From assembly GCA_001603005.1 (NCBI GenBank), contig LVAJ01000034.1, positions 1-64,000 on the forward strand: a stretch of DNA of 64,000 nucleotides. Direction: 5' to 3'. Both the position numbers and the translations under genes were made by a program. The stretch is from Clostridiales bacterium Firm_04 (GTDB lineage Bacteria > Bacillota > Clostridia > Oscillospirales > Ruminococcaceae). The notes under the pieces were generated by a model. That model was given only the letters and a program-made list of their open reading frames with translations, did no database searches and was not told where the DNA came from. Shown here one piece after another: positions 51,661 through 61,465 of the stretch (position 1 is its first letter; each line of letters starts with the position of its first letter).

Positions 51661-54315
51661 ATGGAATGGACAGGCTTGAATGAACTGCGTGAGCGCTATC
51701 TCTCCTTCTTCGAGAGCAAGGGGCATACCCGCATGGACAGCGCATCGCTCATCCCGAAGGGAGACAATTCCCTGCTGCTTATCAACTCCGGCATGGCGCC
51801 GCTGAAAAAATATTTTCTCGGGCAGGCAGTCCCGCCAAATGTCCGCGTCACGACCTGCCAGAAGTGCATCCGCACGCCGGATATCGAGCGCGTCGGCAAG
51901 ACCGCCCGTCACGGCACATTCTTCGAGATGCTCGGCAATTTCTCGTTCGGTGAGTATTTCAAGCGCGAGGCGATCGGCTGGGCGTGGGAATTTCTGACCG
52001 GTACGCTTCAGATCCCCGCAGACAGACTTTGGATCACCATTTTCGAGAGCGACGACGAGGCGGAGCAGATCTGGGAGAAAGAAATCGGCATTCCGCACGA
52101 GCGCATCATCCGTCTCGGCAAGGCGGATAACTTCTGGGAGCACGGCTCCGGTCCGTGCGGTCCCTGCTCCGAGATCCACTTCGACCGCGGCGAGGCTTAC
52201 GGCCCGTTCGAGAGCTTCGAGCAGGCAAGCGACTGCGACCGCGTCATCGAGATCTGGAACCTCGTGTTCTCGCAGTTCGACAGCGACGGCAAGGGCAATT
52301 ATGCCGAAATGAAGCACAAGAATATTGATACCGGTATGGGACTGGAGCGTCTGGCATGCGTCATGCAGGGCGTGGACAATCTGTTCGAGGTCGATACCGT
52401 GCAGAATATCATGAAGCATATCTGCGAGGTCGCCGGCATCAAGTATCATACCGATGAAAAATCCGATGTCTCCCTGCGCGTCATCACCGACCACATCCGC
52501 TCGACGGTCTTCATGGTCGGCGACGGCATCACCCCCGCAAATGACGGCAGAGGCTACGTATTGAAGCGCCTGCTCCGCAGAGCTGCCCGCCACGGCAGAC
52601 TGCTCGGCATCCGTGAGCCGTTCCTCTATAAGGTTGCGGAAACGGTCATTCACGAAAACGAGACCGCTTATCCGGAACTCAAGGAAAAGCAGGAGCTCAT
52701 CACCCGCATCATCAAGCATGAGGAAGAAAGCTTTGCCCGCACGATCGACAACGGCACCGACCGTCTGAACGATATGATCGCAAAGCTGAAGGAAGCCGGT
52801 CAGACCGTGCTTTCCGGTCAGGATGCATTCAACCTCAGCGATACCTACGGCTTCCCGATCGACCTGACAATGGAAATGGCAGGCGAGCAGGGCGTCACGG
52901 TCGATGAGGAAGGCTTCCGCCGCTGCATGGAAGAACAGAAGCAGCGCGCAAGAGCAGACCGTGCATCCAAGGTCAAGACCTCGTGGGGCGGCGATGCTGC
53001 CGTTCCGAAGGGTACTGCAAAAACAGAATTTACCGGCTATACCGAGACCGAGGGCGAAGCGAAAGTGCTCGCGATCCTCGCAAACGGTCAGGCTGCGGAT
53101 ACGCTCGAAGCCGGACAGGACGGCGTCGTGATCCTTGACCGCACACCGTTCTATGCGGAAAGCGGCGGACAGGTCGGCGATACCGGTGAAATCGAGATCC
53201 TCGCGGAAAATGAGGCAGAGGTCGTCTTCGGCGTCGCGGATACCCGCAAGGGCGGCGACGGACACTATCTGCATATGGGCACGCTGGAACAGGGCACGCT
53301 GCATGTCGGCGATGCGGTCTTTGCAAAGATCGACGTCAGACGCCGCCGCTCGATCATGCGCAACCATACCGCTGCACATCTGCTGCAGGCTGCACTGCGC
53401 AAGGTGCTCGGCGATCATGTGCATCAGGCAGGTCAGCTGGTCAATGAGGAGCGCTGCCGCTTCGACTTCTCCCACTTCTCTGCGGTATCCGCCGAGGAGC
53501 TGCAGCGCGTCGAGGAGATGCTCAATGCAGAGATCCTGAATGCACTGCCTGTCACGACCGAGGAAATGGCGATCGACGAGGCAAAGAAGATCGGTGCAAT
53601 GGCACTGTTCGGCGAGAAATACGGCGATATCGTCCGTGTTGTCCGCGCAGGCGACGATTCGATCGAGTTCTGCGGCGGTACACATGTTTCCAATACGGCA
53701 CAGATCGGTCTCTGCCGGATCGTTTCCGAAAGCTCCGTTGCGGCAGGCGTCCGCAGAATCGAGCTTGCGACCGGCGAAAATGTGCTCAAACTGATGCAGG
53801 AGACCGAGCAGACCTTGCTCGAAGCTGCAAAGGCATTCAAGCTTGCAAATCCGGCAGAGCTGCCTGAAAAGTGCGCATCTGCTGCAAATGAGCTGCGCAC
53901 GCTCGCACGCGAGAACGAACAGCTCAACCAGAAGCTCGCAAACAGCCAGCTCGGCAGCCTGTTCAGCGGCGCTGCGGAGATCAACGGCATCAAGATCGTT
54001 TCCGCAATGCTCTCCGACGTCAAGCCGGATACGCTGCGCACCCTCGGCGACCAGATCCGCGACCGCGAACCGGATGTCGTTGCCCTGCTCGCAGGCGTCA
54101 ACGGCGAAAGCGGCAACTTCTACTGCGTCTGCTCCAAGAGCGCAGTCGGCAAGGGCGCACATGCCGGCAAGATCATCCAGCGCATCGCTGCAATCACCGG
54201 CGGCAAGGGCGGCGGACGTCCGGACAGCGCAATGGGCGGCATCGGCAAGACCTATATGGTCGATGAAGCGCTCGGCATGCTCCAGAGCATCGCGGGCGAG
54301 TTCCTGAAAGGATAA
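51661..54315 (+). CDS. alaS: Alanyl-tRNA synthetase
   Basis: This 884-residue class II synthetase has the aminoacylation domain (RYLSFFESKGHTRM, NSGMAPLKKYFLG, TCQKCIRTPDIERVGKTARH split by context, GMGLERLACVMQG), the editing domain with HTAAHLLQ and CGGTHVSNT zinc-binding motifs, and a C-terminal DHHA1-like domain (GGKGGGRPDSAMGG). The length is complete. The ATG at 51661 has AAAGGAA upstream. It is followed after 54 bases by the HIT gene. Its promoter is carried at the end of a dispersed repeat. Confidence 0.97.
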   Translation: MEWTGLNELRERYLSFFESKGHTRMDSASLIPKGDNSLLLINSGMAPLKKYFLGQAVPPNVRVTTCQKCIRTPDIERVGKTARHGTFFEMLGNFSFGEYFKREAIGWAWEFLTGTLQIPADRLWITIFESDDEAEQIWEKEIGIPHERIIRLGKADNFWEHGSGPCGPCSEIHFDRGEAYGPFESFEQASDCDRVIEIWNLVFSQFDSDGKGNYAEMKHKNIDTGMGLERLACVMQGVDNLFEVDTVQNIMKHICEVAGIKYHTDEKSDVSLRVITDHIRSTVFMVGDGITPANDGRGYVLKRLLRRAARHGRLLGIREPFLYKVAETVIHENETAYPELKEKQELITRIIKHEEESFARTIDNGTDRLNDMIAKLKEAGQTVLSGQDAFNLSDTYGFPIDLTMEMAGEQGVTVDEEGFRRCMEEQKQRARADRASKVKTSWGGDAAVPKGTAKTEFTGYTETEGEAKVLAILANGQAADTLEAGQDGVVILDRTPFYAESGGQVGDTGEIEILAENEAEVVFGVADTRKGGDGHYLHMGTLEQGTLHVGDAVFAKIDVRRRRSIMRNHTAAHLLQAALRKVLGDHVHQAGQLVNEERCRFDFSHFSAVSAEELQRVEEMLNAEILNALPVTTEEMAIDEAKKIGAMALFGEKYGDIVRVVRAGDDSIEFCGGTHVSNTAQIGLCRIVSESSVAAGVRRIELATGENVLKLMQETEQTLLEAAKAFKLANPAELPEKCASAANELRTLARENEQLNQKLANSQLGSLFSGAAEINGIKIVSAMLSDVKPDTLRTLGDQIRDREPDVVALLAGVNGESGNFYCVCSKSAVGKGAHAGKIIQRIAAITGGKGGGRPDSAMGGIGKTYMVDEALGMLQSIAGEFLKG

Positions 54316-54369
54316 GCTGCGGATTTCCGCACGGATATCACACTGAAGCACACCAAAAGGAGGATTCTC

Positions 54370-54717
54370 ATGGATTGTCTGTTCTGTAAAATCATCGCCG
54401 GAGAGATTCCGAGCGCAAAGGTCTACGAGGATGAATATGTCTACGCATTCAAGGACATCAATCCGATCGCACCGCTGCATTATCTGTTCATTCCGAAGCA
54501 GCATATTTCCGGCGCTTCGGCGGTCACTGAGGAGAATGCGGAGATCGTCGGCAAGATCTTTACGGCGATCGCAAAGGTCGCTGCGCAGGAAAAACTGGAT
54601 TCCGGTTTTCGTGTGATCACAAACTGCGGTGAGGATGCCGGTCAGACGGTTCCGCATCTGCATTTCCATCTGATCGCCGGTCAGAAAATGGGCTGGTCTG
54701 CCGATCAGGGTGTGTGA
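54370..54717 (+). CDS. HIT-family nucleotide hydrolase (Hint type)
   Basis: This 115-residue protein has the histidine triad HLHFH (H96, H98, H100) in QTVPHLHFHLIAG and the N-terminal CLFCKIIAGEIPSAKVYED typical of Hint proteins. Members hydrolyse nucleoside phosphoramidates and aminoacyl-adenylates, which makes the position after alaS sensible, as such adenylates can leak from synthetases. AAAAGGAGG lies before the ATG. The next gene starts with GTG overlapping its stop by four bases. Confidence 0.93.
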   Translation: MDCLFCKIIAGEIPSAKVYEDEYVYAFKDINPIAPLHYLFIPKQHISGASAVTEENAEIVGKIFTAIAKVAAQEKLDSGFRVITNCGEDAGQTVPHLHFHLIAGQKMGWSADQGV

Positions 54718-56852
54718 AGACAACTGAAACGGTGCGGGCGAATCCTTCGCCGGCTGTTTCGGAGCGTATGAAGCGAAAAGCCGACAGTATTGCCTGCACC
54801 TACGGCGCGGAATTGTTCACGCTGGGCTGGATTGCGGGGTTGCTGTCGGCTTTTTCCGGTTATGCCGTCCCCGCCTGTCTGATCGGAGCGGCTGCGGCGG
54901 CTGTATGGCTTGTGACTGCACGGCTCCGGAAGCGTAGCATGCGGTATCTGCTGATCGCGGCGGGACTGCTGCTCGGCGCAGCGGTCTGGCAGGGCTATGA
55001 CTGCCGGATCCGGCAGCCGCTCCTTGCGCTGGACGGGACTTCACAGGTCTGCACCGGCACGGTCACGCGGGTTCATCAGCTGACCGGCGGGCGCATGCAG
55101 TATACCCTGAATACAAAACTCATCGGGCATCGCGTGACGATCGACTGGTATGCGGATGCCAAAACGCCGCAGCAGCAGGTCGGCGATGCCGTGACGCTCA
55201 AAGCGGATCTGACGCGCATCCAGCCGGATTACCGCTATCACACCGCTGCCTATCAGGCGGGAATGGGCAGATATCTGCGCATTTACAAGGCGGATCTGCT
55301 CGATTCGCAGCCGGAAACGGGATTCTCGCTGCGCCGGATCGTCCTTGCCTACCGCGAGCACATGACCGCAGCGATCCGGACGACACTTTCGCCGGATGAT
55401 GCCGGACTGCTCTGCGCGATGCTGTTCGGGGACAAAACGCTGCTCTCCGAGGAAACGGTGCTCGGACTGAACCGCACCGGCATCGGGCATATCGCGGTGG
55501 TTTCGGGGCTGCATCTGGTATTGTTCTGCACGGTGATCGGCTGGCTGCTGAAAAGAGTCAGCTGCCCTGCAAAAATCGCGTTCCTGCTGCAAATCATTGC
55601 GATCATGCTGTTCATGCTGCTGGTGGACGGTTCGGTATCGGTTCTGCGCGCGGCATGCATGGTTCTGCTGGCGCGGTCGGCACCGCTGTTCGGGCGGCAC
55701 AGCGATACGCTGCGGGCACTCTGTCTGGCAGCGATCGGCTGCACGCTGTTCACGCCATATGTGATCGGCTCGGTCTCATTCTGGCTGTCGGTCTCCGGCG
55801 TGCTCGGCATCGGCGTGATCGCGCCCTATATGACAAAACATTTGAAATGCAGTGCATTTTGCAGGACGTTTCTGCAACTGTGCTGCGTTGCGGTGACGGT
55901 CTTCCCGGCATCGGTGCTGCTCTGCGGCGAAAGCTCGCTGCTCACACCGGTCTGCAATCTGCTGATCCTGCCGGTCTGTACGGCGGCGCTGTATCTGGGA
56001 TTTGCGTTTCTGCTGACAGGCGGCTTGCTGTCATTTCTGCTGCCGGCGGCGGGCATCCTCTGCCGGTTCGCGCGCATGCTGACGCAATTTGCAGCAGAAC
56101 TGCCGTTTTCGCATCTGACCGTAAATGCGCCCGCAATGCGGGATATTCTGGTGCTCTGTACGGGCATTCTGGCGCTGCTGGCGATCTGCCGTGCAAAGCC
56201 GAAGACGCTGGGGATCGCGGCAGCCTGTGCAGCGGTCATGCTCATGCTGGAGCATCTGCTGCTGCTCTATCTGGCAGAGGATCAGCTGAAAATCGCGCTG
56301 CTCGGCGGAAAACAGACCGGTGCGCTGGTTATTTCAACGGCACATCAAACAGTTGTCTGCGACCTGACGGATACGCCGCGGAATGCGCAGTATGTGCAGC
56401 GCTTTCTGCGGGATGCCGGCGTGACGCATGCGGATGCGCTGCTCCTGCAAAGCGACCGTTCGGCGGCGGCTTATCAGTCGGAGCTGACCGGTGTGACCTG
56501 CGGCGCGGTGCTGCTCCGTGCAGACAGTCATCTGCATGACGGAACAACCGTGTTCGGGAAAACGCCGCTGCAAAATGTCTCCGGCGAGGTCACGTTCCGC
56601 TGCGGCGATGCGGAGATCATCGCAGACGGCAGCGGACTGCGCATCATATGGCACGGCATGTCGGTCACGGCGGCGGAAGCGCTGCCGGAGCAGGAACGTA
56701 CATGCACCGCCGCGATCCGGTACGGCAAAGAGGGCTTTGCCGTCACACTGAACCGCCGGCGCGATGATGCGGCGCCGATCCGGTTCAGCGAAAACAATCT
56801 GCTGCTGACACTGACAAAAGACGGTCTCGGTTCCCTCGAACCGCTGACCTGA
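54714..56852 (+). CDS. ComEC/Rec2-like DNA uptake channel with degenerate C-terminal domain
   Basis: This 712-residue membrane protein has an N-terminal OB-like external region (about 90-200, CTGTVTRVHQLTG), the competence core (FGDKTLLSEETVLGLNRTG, IGHIAVVSGLHL) and about ten membrane helices up to residue 520. The C-terminal part corresponds to the beta-lactamase-like domain, but the expected HxHxDH metal motif is missing (VTHADALLLQSDRSAAAY takes its place), so nuclease activity is unlikely. The GTG start overlaps the HIT stop; an ATG 54 bases in is an alternative. Natural competence is possible but not shown. Confidence 0.83.
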   Translation: MKTTETVRANPSPAVSERMKRKADSIACTYGAELFTLGWIAGLLSAFSGYAVPACLIGAAAAAVWLVTARLRKRSMRYLLIAAGLLLGAAVWQGYDCRIRQPLLALDGTSQVCTGTVTRVHQLTGGRMQYTLNTKLIGHRVTIDWYADAKTPQQQVGDAVTLKADLTRIQPDYRYHTAAYQAGMGRYLRIYKADLLDSQPETGFSLRRIVLAYREHMTAAIRTTLSPDDAGLLCAMLFGDKTLLSEETVLGLNRTGIGHIAVVSGLHLVLFCTVIGWLLKRVSCPAKIAFLLQIIAIMLFMLLVDGSVSVLRAACMVLLARSAPLFGRHSDTLRALCLAAIGCTLFTPYVIGSVSFWLSVSGVLGIGVIAPYMTKHLKCSAFCRTFLQLCCVAVTVFPASVLLCGESSLLTPVCNLLILPVCTAALYLGFAFLLTGGLLSFLLPAAGILCRFARMLTQFAAELPFSHLTVNAPAMRDILVLCTGILALLAICRAKPKTLGIAAACAAVMLMLEHLLLLYLAEDQLKIALLGGKQTGALVISTAHQTVVCDLTDTPRNAQYVQRFLRDAGVTHADALLLQSDRSAAAYQSELTGVTCGAVLLRADSHLHDGTTVFGKTPLQNVSGEVTFRCGDAEIIADGSGLRIIWHGMSVTAAEALPEQERTCTAAIRYGKEGFAVTLNRRRDDAAPIRFSENNLLLTLTKDGLGSLEPLT

Positions 56853-56930
56853 CCGCGTATGCGCATCTGCATGATTGACACATATCTGCGCGGATTTCAT
56901 AACGCCAAAAGCACCGATAGGAGAACGCAT

Positions 56931-57443
56931 ATGAAAAAAGCACTGCTCGTCATTGATATGCAGAACGATTACCTTTATGAAAAGCGCAAGCCGCGTTTTG
57001 CGTATCACACGGAGGAACTGACCGCGGCGGTCAATGCGCTGATCCGGCAGTATCACGCAGAGGGCAGCGATGTCATCTACATCCGCCACATCATCCAGAA
57101 TCTGCCGACAAACCGGCTCCTGTTCGGCTATTCGATCGCCGGAACAGAGGGCGCGGAGATCTACAACGGCATCGAGATCGTTTCGGAGCACTGCTTCGAC
57201 AAGCTGTTCGGTGATGCGCTGACGAACAAACAACTGCTCGGCATGGTGCATGAAAAGGGCTATGAGATGCTGCATCTCTGCGGACTGGACGAATTTGGCT
57301 GCGTGACGGAGACTGCCTGCGGCGCGGTCAAACGCGGGATCCCCGTGCAGATCGTCCGCAGCGGAACAGCGACCGTCCAGCCGGAAAAGAAAATCGCAAA
57401 ACAGCGCGCCCGACTCGAAAAAGCCGGCGTGACGTATATCTGA
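56931..57443 (+). CDS. Isochorismatase-family cysteine hydrolase
   Basis: This 170-residue protein has the catalytic Asp in LLVIDMQNDY (D9), a basic residue near DVIYIRHI, and the Cys in GLDEFGCVTETACGA, with the cis-peptide segment preceding it. The family includes nicotinamidases, isochorismatases and N-carbamoyl amidases. The metal-binding motif of nicotinamidases is not obvious, so the substrate is unknown. AGGAG lies upstream of the ATG at 56931. It sits between comEC-like and holA genes without evident functional link. Confidence 0.88.
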   Translation: MKKALLVIDMQNDYLYEKRKPRFAYHTEELTAAVNALIRQYHAEGSDVIYIRHIIQNLPTNRLLFGYSIAGTEGAEIYNGIEIVSEHCFDKLFGDALTNKQLLGMVHEKGYEMLHLCGLDEFGCVTETACGAVKRGIPVQIVRSGTATVQPEKKIAKQRARLEKAGVTYI

Positions 57444-57486
57444 TTCTGCCTGACGCGCTCTGTCAGGCATGCAGGAGGTGAACCCC

Positions 57487-58569
57487 ATGCCCAAGCTGGC
57501 AGCTGCCGATCTGGTACGCGAGATCGGCTCGGAAAATCCGCCGCAGCTCTGCTTTGTCTGCGGTGAGGATACGCTTGCGGTCGCGCAGCTGGAACAGCGC
57601 ATCCGCAAAAAACTGACCGACGGCGATGCGCTCTCGGATTCCGTTTTTGACGGGCAGGAGGTCGATCTCGAACGGCTGGCGGATGCCTGTTCGTTCAGCC
57701 CGATGTTCCAGCCCTATAACCTGATCCTGATCCCGGACTTTGATCCGGATGCGCACCCCGCTGCGGCGATCGACACGATGCTCGGCATCTTCGGGGATCT
57801 CGCGCCCAGAACGGTCGTGCTGATCGTCATGCGCGCACTCCCCTGTTACGAGGTCAAGCGCAATGCACCGGTCTTTCTGCCGAAATTCAAAAAGCTCACA
57901 TCCTTTTTCGAGAAGCAGGGCGTTCTCTGCATCTGCGAAAAGAAAACCGCGATCCAGCTTGGAAAACAGATTCAGGAGCGCGCGGCGAAGCATGGTTCGG
58001 AGTTTCCGCGTCCGCTGGCAGAGCAGCTCGCGAACCGCTGTCTCTGCGATTCCGCGCTGATCCACACCGAGCTGGACAAGCTGCTTGCCTGCGCAAACGG
58101 AGAGCCGATCACTGCGGACATGCTCGATGCGCTGACCGCGCCGCTGCCGGATGCAGATGCGTTCCGGCTGGCAAGAGCCGTCACCGGCGGCAACGGAACG
58201 GCAGCGTTCCGGCTGCTGGAAGCGCTGACTGCGAAATCCGAGGACGCAAAGACCATTCTCGGACTGCTGACCGTGCTGAGCGCCGTGTTCATCGACCTCT
58301 ACCGCGCGAAACTCGGACAGGGCGCCGCAAAGCAGGCGGAAGTCATTGCTGCGGACTTTGCCTATCCGAAAAACCGCGAATTTGCCGTGCGCAATGCCAT
58401 GCGGGACTGCGGTTCCATGACCGTGCCGCAGCTGCGCACCTGTATCCGCATTCTGCGTGCGACCGACAAAAGCTGCAAATCCTCGCGTACCCCGCCGCGG
58501 CTGCTGCTGGAACAGGCGATCGTGCGGATGCTGCGGGTGCGGCGCGACGGCTCCGAGGAGACAGCATGA
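57487..58569 (+). CDS. holA: DNA polymerase III delta subunit
   Basis: This 360-residue clamp-loader subunit opens the sliding clamp during replication. It has the HolA layout: an N-terminal AAA-like domain (CFVCGEDTLAVAQLEQRIR, FSPMFQPYNLILIPDFD), a middle helical domain and a C-terminal collar domain (LTAKSEDAKTILGLLTVLS). The Walker A is degenerate, as expected for delta. An AGGAGGTG ribosome binding site lies seven bases before the ATG. Its stop overlaps the start of the next gene by four bases. Confidence 0.9.
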   Translation: MPKLAAADLVREIGSENPPQLCFVCGEDTLAVAQLEQRIRKKLTDGDALSDSVFDGQEVDLERLADACSFSPMFQPYNLILIPDFDPDAHPAAAIDTMLGIFGDLAPRTVVLIVMRALPCYEVKRNAPVFLPKFKKLTSFFEKQGVLCICEKKTAIQLGKQIQERAAKHGSEFPRPLAEQLANRCLCDSALIHTELDKLLACANGEPITADMLDALTAPLPDADAFRLARAVTGGNGTAAFRLLEALTAKSEDAKTILGLLTVLSAVFIDLYRAKLGQGAAKQAEVIAADFAYPKNREFAVRNAMRDCGSMTVPQLRTCIRILRATDKSCKSSRTPPRLLLEQAIVRMLRVRRDGSEETA

Positions 58570-59186
58570 ACGCGCGGAAAAAGATCGCGCCGGCGATCGT
58601 TGTGGAAGGAAAATACGACAAGATCCGGCTGGAATCTGTCGTAGATGCGGTGATCATCGTGACCGGCGGCTTTCAGATCTACCGCAATGACGCGCAGCTC
58701 CGGCTGATCCGGTACTACGCCGAAACGACCGGTGTTGTCATTCTGACCGATGCCGATGCCGCAGGCTTTCAGATCCGCGGATACCTCAAAGGCGCGATCC
58801 GGAAGGGCAAGGTCTATCATGTGTATATCCCCGGCATTCACGGCAAGGAGCGCCGCAAGACGATCCCCTCTGCCGAGGGGCTGCTCGGCGTAGAGGGCAT
58901 TGACAATGAAACGCTGCTGTTCGCGCTGGAGCGCGCAGGCGTCTTTGACGAGGAGCCTGCCGACCGCCCCGACGATATCACGCCGGCGGTGCTCTATCAG
59001 TACGGGCTGACCGGCGCGCCGGACTGCAATGCAAGGCGGCAGGCACTTCTGCGGGCAATGCAGCTCCCGCCGCATCTTTCGGTCAAGGGGCTCTGCGAGG
59101 TGCTCTGCACAATGACCTGCGCCGCGGAGCTGGACGATTTTCTCGACCGGTATCTGCCGGCGGAAGCAGAGGGGGCGGCAACATGA
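58566..59186 (+). CDS. Toprim-domain protein, RNase M5-like
   Basis: This 206-residue protein has a Toprim domain with the glutamate in VVEGKYDK (E14) and the DxD pair in ILTDADAAGFQIR, followed by IPSAEGLLGVEGI and a C-terminal DUF4093-like part. RNase M5 cleaves 5S rRNA precursors next to ribosomal protein L18. The usual rnmV-ksgA neighbourhood is missing; here it is coupled to holA by a four-base overlap. I infer an RNase M5-type ribonuclease, with a DNA-related Toprim enzyme as the alternative. Confidence 0.82.
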   Translation: MNARKKIAPAIVVEGKYDKIRLESVVDAVIIVTGGFQIYRNDAQLRLIRYYAETTGVVILTDADAAGFQIRGYLKGAIRKGKVYHVYIPGIHGKERRKTIPSAEGLLGVEGIDNETLLFALERAGVFDEEPADRPDDITPAVLYQYGLTGAPDCNARRQALLRAMQLPPHLSVKGLCEVLCTMTCAAELDDFLDRYLPAEAEGAAT

Positions 59187-60511
59187 GCTTTGCATCTCTG
59201 CCCGTGATCCTCTATGTGCTGCCGCTGTTTGTCCTGTTTGCGGCGATCTCGCATCCGTTCTGGAAGCAGGATGCGCTCGCAGTCGGCGGGCTTGCGGTAG
59301 TCTACATGACCGGCGGCTATCCGGCGCTGATTCTGCTGGGGCTGTCTGTCAGTCTGACATGGCTGATCCTGCGGCTGAGTCCGCGGAAGGCGGACGGGCA
59401 TCTGCACCGCGCGGAGCTCTGGCTCTATGTCGGCGTCGGCTTGCAGGCACTGCTTCTGCTGCTCGGCAGGATCCTGCTCGGCAATCAGCCGCTGCTTCCG
59501 CTGTTTATCTGCGCGCTGCAGGGCGTGGAATGCATGTCCGAGCACGCGAATAACCGGCTGAAGATCCCGCCGCTGCATGCATTTTTCTGCTATCAGTGCG
59601 ACATGACAAGGCTGCCTGCCGGGCCGGTGCTGTCGTTTCCGGACTACGAAAAAATGGCGGCGGCGCGCAGTGTTTCGGCGGAAAAGGTCGGGCGCGGCGC
59701 ATCCATGTGCATCCGCGGGCTGTTTCAGCTGGTCTGCCTCTCGATCCCGATGCAGGTGCTGCATGCACAGCTCGCATCCGGCGGCACGATCCGCTCGGCG
59801 CTGGATGCCGGCGTAATGATGCTGGTGTTCTACATGATGCTGTATTACCGGCTGAAGGGCACGGCGCGCATCGGACAGGGCATCGCGGCAATGCTCGGCT
59901 ATGACATCGAGGACAGCTTTCAGGATCCGGTGCTGGCAAGCTCTCTGCATGAGTTCTGGGAGCGCTTTCTGGTGCCGATGCATCAATGGACAAAACGCGT
60001 CCTTCTGCCGGATCAGACGGAAAAGGATCCGGCGGGCTATTTTGCGAGAACGGCGCTGCTGTTCGGCGGCATCGGACTGCTGTTCGGCAGCAGCGGATGC
60101 GGCATGATCTGGGGCGTCGGCACGGCGCTCTGCCTGACCGCGGAGCACCGGCTCGAACAGAAGACAAAACTCAAACAGCTGCCTGTCACAGCGCGCCGTC
60201 TGCTGACAGCCGCTGTCGTGCTGCTCGGCATGGGCATGATGGGCAGCCGGACACTCTTTGACAGCTTCGGCTGTTACGGCGCACTGCTCTGCATCAACGG
60301 GATCCCGCTCACCGAACGGACAAGCTATCTGCTCGGCACAAACTGGGTGGCATTCCTGATCGCCGCCGCGGGACTGTTCCCGCTGAAACGGCTGCTGCCG
60401 GAGCAGAAAAACTGGAGCAGAGGCGTGCGAAAGGTCTTTGCACCCGCTGCGGAACTGGCAATGCTGCTGTTTTCGTTCACGGAACTGCTGAGCCGCTATC
60501 TCCGCCCGTAA
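59183..60511 (+). CDS. MBOAT/AlgI-like membrane protein, active-site histidines not conserved
   Basis: This 442-residue protein has about ten membrane helices and the layout of AlgI/DltB O-acyltransferases: an N-terminal SFASLPVILYVLPLFVLF, then RLPAGPVLSFPDYE, and SLHEFWERFLVPMHQWTKR. In true acyltransferases the next part carries WHG and a later invariant His; here the equivalent reads GIGLLFGSSGCGMIWG with no histidine. It is therefore a diverged family member, perhaps with a different activity. It overlaps the Toprim gene by four bases, so the holA, Toprim and this gene are translationally coupled. Confidence 0.72.
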   Translation: MSFASLPVILYVLPLFVLFAAISHPFWKQDALAVGGLAVVYMTGGYPALILLGLSVSLTWLILRLSPRKADGHLHRAELWLYVGVGLQALLLLLGRILLGNQPLLPLFICALQGVECMSEHANNRLKIPPLHAFFCYQCDMTRLPAGPVLSFPDYEKMAAARSVSAEKVGRGASMCIRGLFQLVCLSIPMQVLHAQLASGGTIRSALDAGVMMLVFYMMLYYRLKGTARIGQGIAAMLGYDIEDSFQDPVLASSLHEFWERFLVPMHQWTKRVLLPDQTEKDPAGYFARTALLFGGIGLLFGSSGCGMIWGVGTALCLTAEHRLEQKTKLKQLPVTARRLLTAAVVLLGMGMMGSRTLFDSFGCYGALLCINGIPLTERTSYLLGTNWVAFLIAAAGLFPLKRLLPEQKNWSRGVRKVFAPAAELAMLLFSFTELLSRYLRP

Positions 60512-60559
60512 TATTCGGCGCAGAAGTGCTGCGCCAAGAGAAAGGAAGCTTAAATTTTC

Positions 60560-61372
60560 ATGGAACAGTTTACCCCGCAGGATTTTGAGATCTATGATAT
60601 GCACGCGCATATCTTCCCGCACAAGATCAGTGAAAAGGCGACAGAATCTATCGGACAGTTTTATGATATCACCATGCACTACTCGATCGGCGAGTCCGAA
60701 CGCCTGCTTGAAGCAGAACAGCAGATCGGCACAAAACGCATGCTCGTCTGCTCTGTTGCAACGACACCGAAGCAGGTCGTTTCGATCAACAATTTCATTC
60801 ATGAGGAGTGCGAAAAGCATCCGGAGATGATCGGCTTTGCTGCTCTGCACGGGGATTTCGAGGACATTGCGGGGGAAGTGGACCGCGTCATTGCAATGGG
60901 GCTGCACGGCATCAAGCTGCATGCGGATTTCCAGAGAACACCGATCGACAGCCCGAAATCCTACCGCATCTACGAGGCGATCGAGGGCAGACTGCCGGTT
61001 CTGGTGCACATGGGCGATTACCGGCATGATTTTTCGCATCCGACCATGCTTGCAAAGGTCATGCGGGACTTCCCGAAGCTGAAAATTTTTGCATCGCATC
61101 TCGGCGGATTCGCCGCATGGGATGAAGCAGAGGCGGTGCTGAACAGCAATGAAAATGTGCTGTTTGACACCAGCAGCGCGATCGGCATGATGTCGCCGGA
61201 ACGTGCCGTGCGCCTGATCCGGCATTACGGCGTTGACCGCTGCATCTTCGGCACGGACTTCCCGATGTGGGATCCGAAAAAGGAAGCAGAAACGCTGCTT
61301 TCGCTCGGCTTCACCTTCGAGGATTATCAGAAGATGTTCTCCGGCAATGCAAGGGCATTTCTGGGGATCTGA
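60560..61372 (+). CDS. Amidohydrolase-family TIM-barrel hydrolase
   Basis: This 270-residue protein belongs to the amidohydrolase 2 group: DMHAHIF (metal-binding His pair H15 and H17), GIKLHADFQ, LVHMGDY, FASHLGG and the late Asp in FGTDFPMWDP. Such enzymes are metal-dependent hydrolases or decarboxylases. The exact substrate is unknown. AAAGGAAG lies upstream of the ATG. It stands between the MBOAT-like gene and a lipoprotein gene on the same strand. Confidence 0.88.
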   Translation: MEQFTPQDFEIYDMHAHIFPHKISEKATESIGQFYDITMHYSIGESERLLEAEQQIGTKRMLVCSVATTPKQVVSINNFIHEECEKHPEMIGFAALHGDFEDIAGEVDRVIAMGLHGIKLHADFQRTPIDSPKSYRIYEAIEGRLPVLVHMGDYRHDFSHPTMLAKVMRDFPKLKIFASHLGGFAAWDEAEAVLNSNENVLFDTSSAIGMMSPERAVRLIRHYGVDRCIFGTDFPMWDPKKEAETLLSLGFTFEDYQKMFSGNARAFLGI

Positions 61373-61465
61373 CGGAAATCGCACCGCATTGAAACGCCGG
61401 ATCAATCGCAAAAGCAGAAATGCCGCTTTTTTCTGACCATACAACCCAAACAGGAGATTGCACCG

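Noticed and set aside
51640..54723. Minus-strand open frame of over 1000 codons across alaS
   Set aside because: It is the antisense shadow of alaS in GC-rich DNA, rich in Cys/His/Arg, with no family motif; alaS itself is unmistakable.
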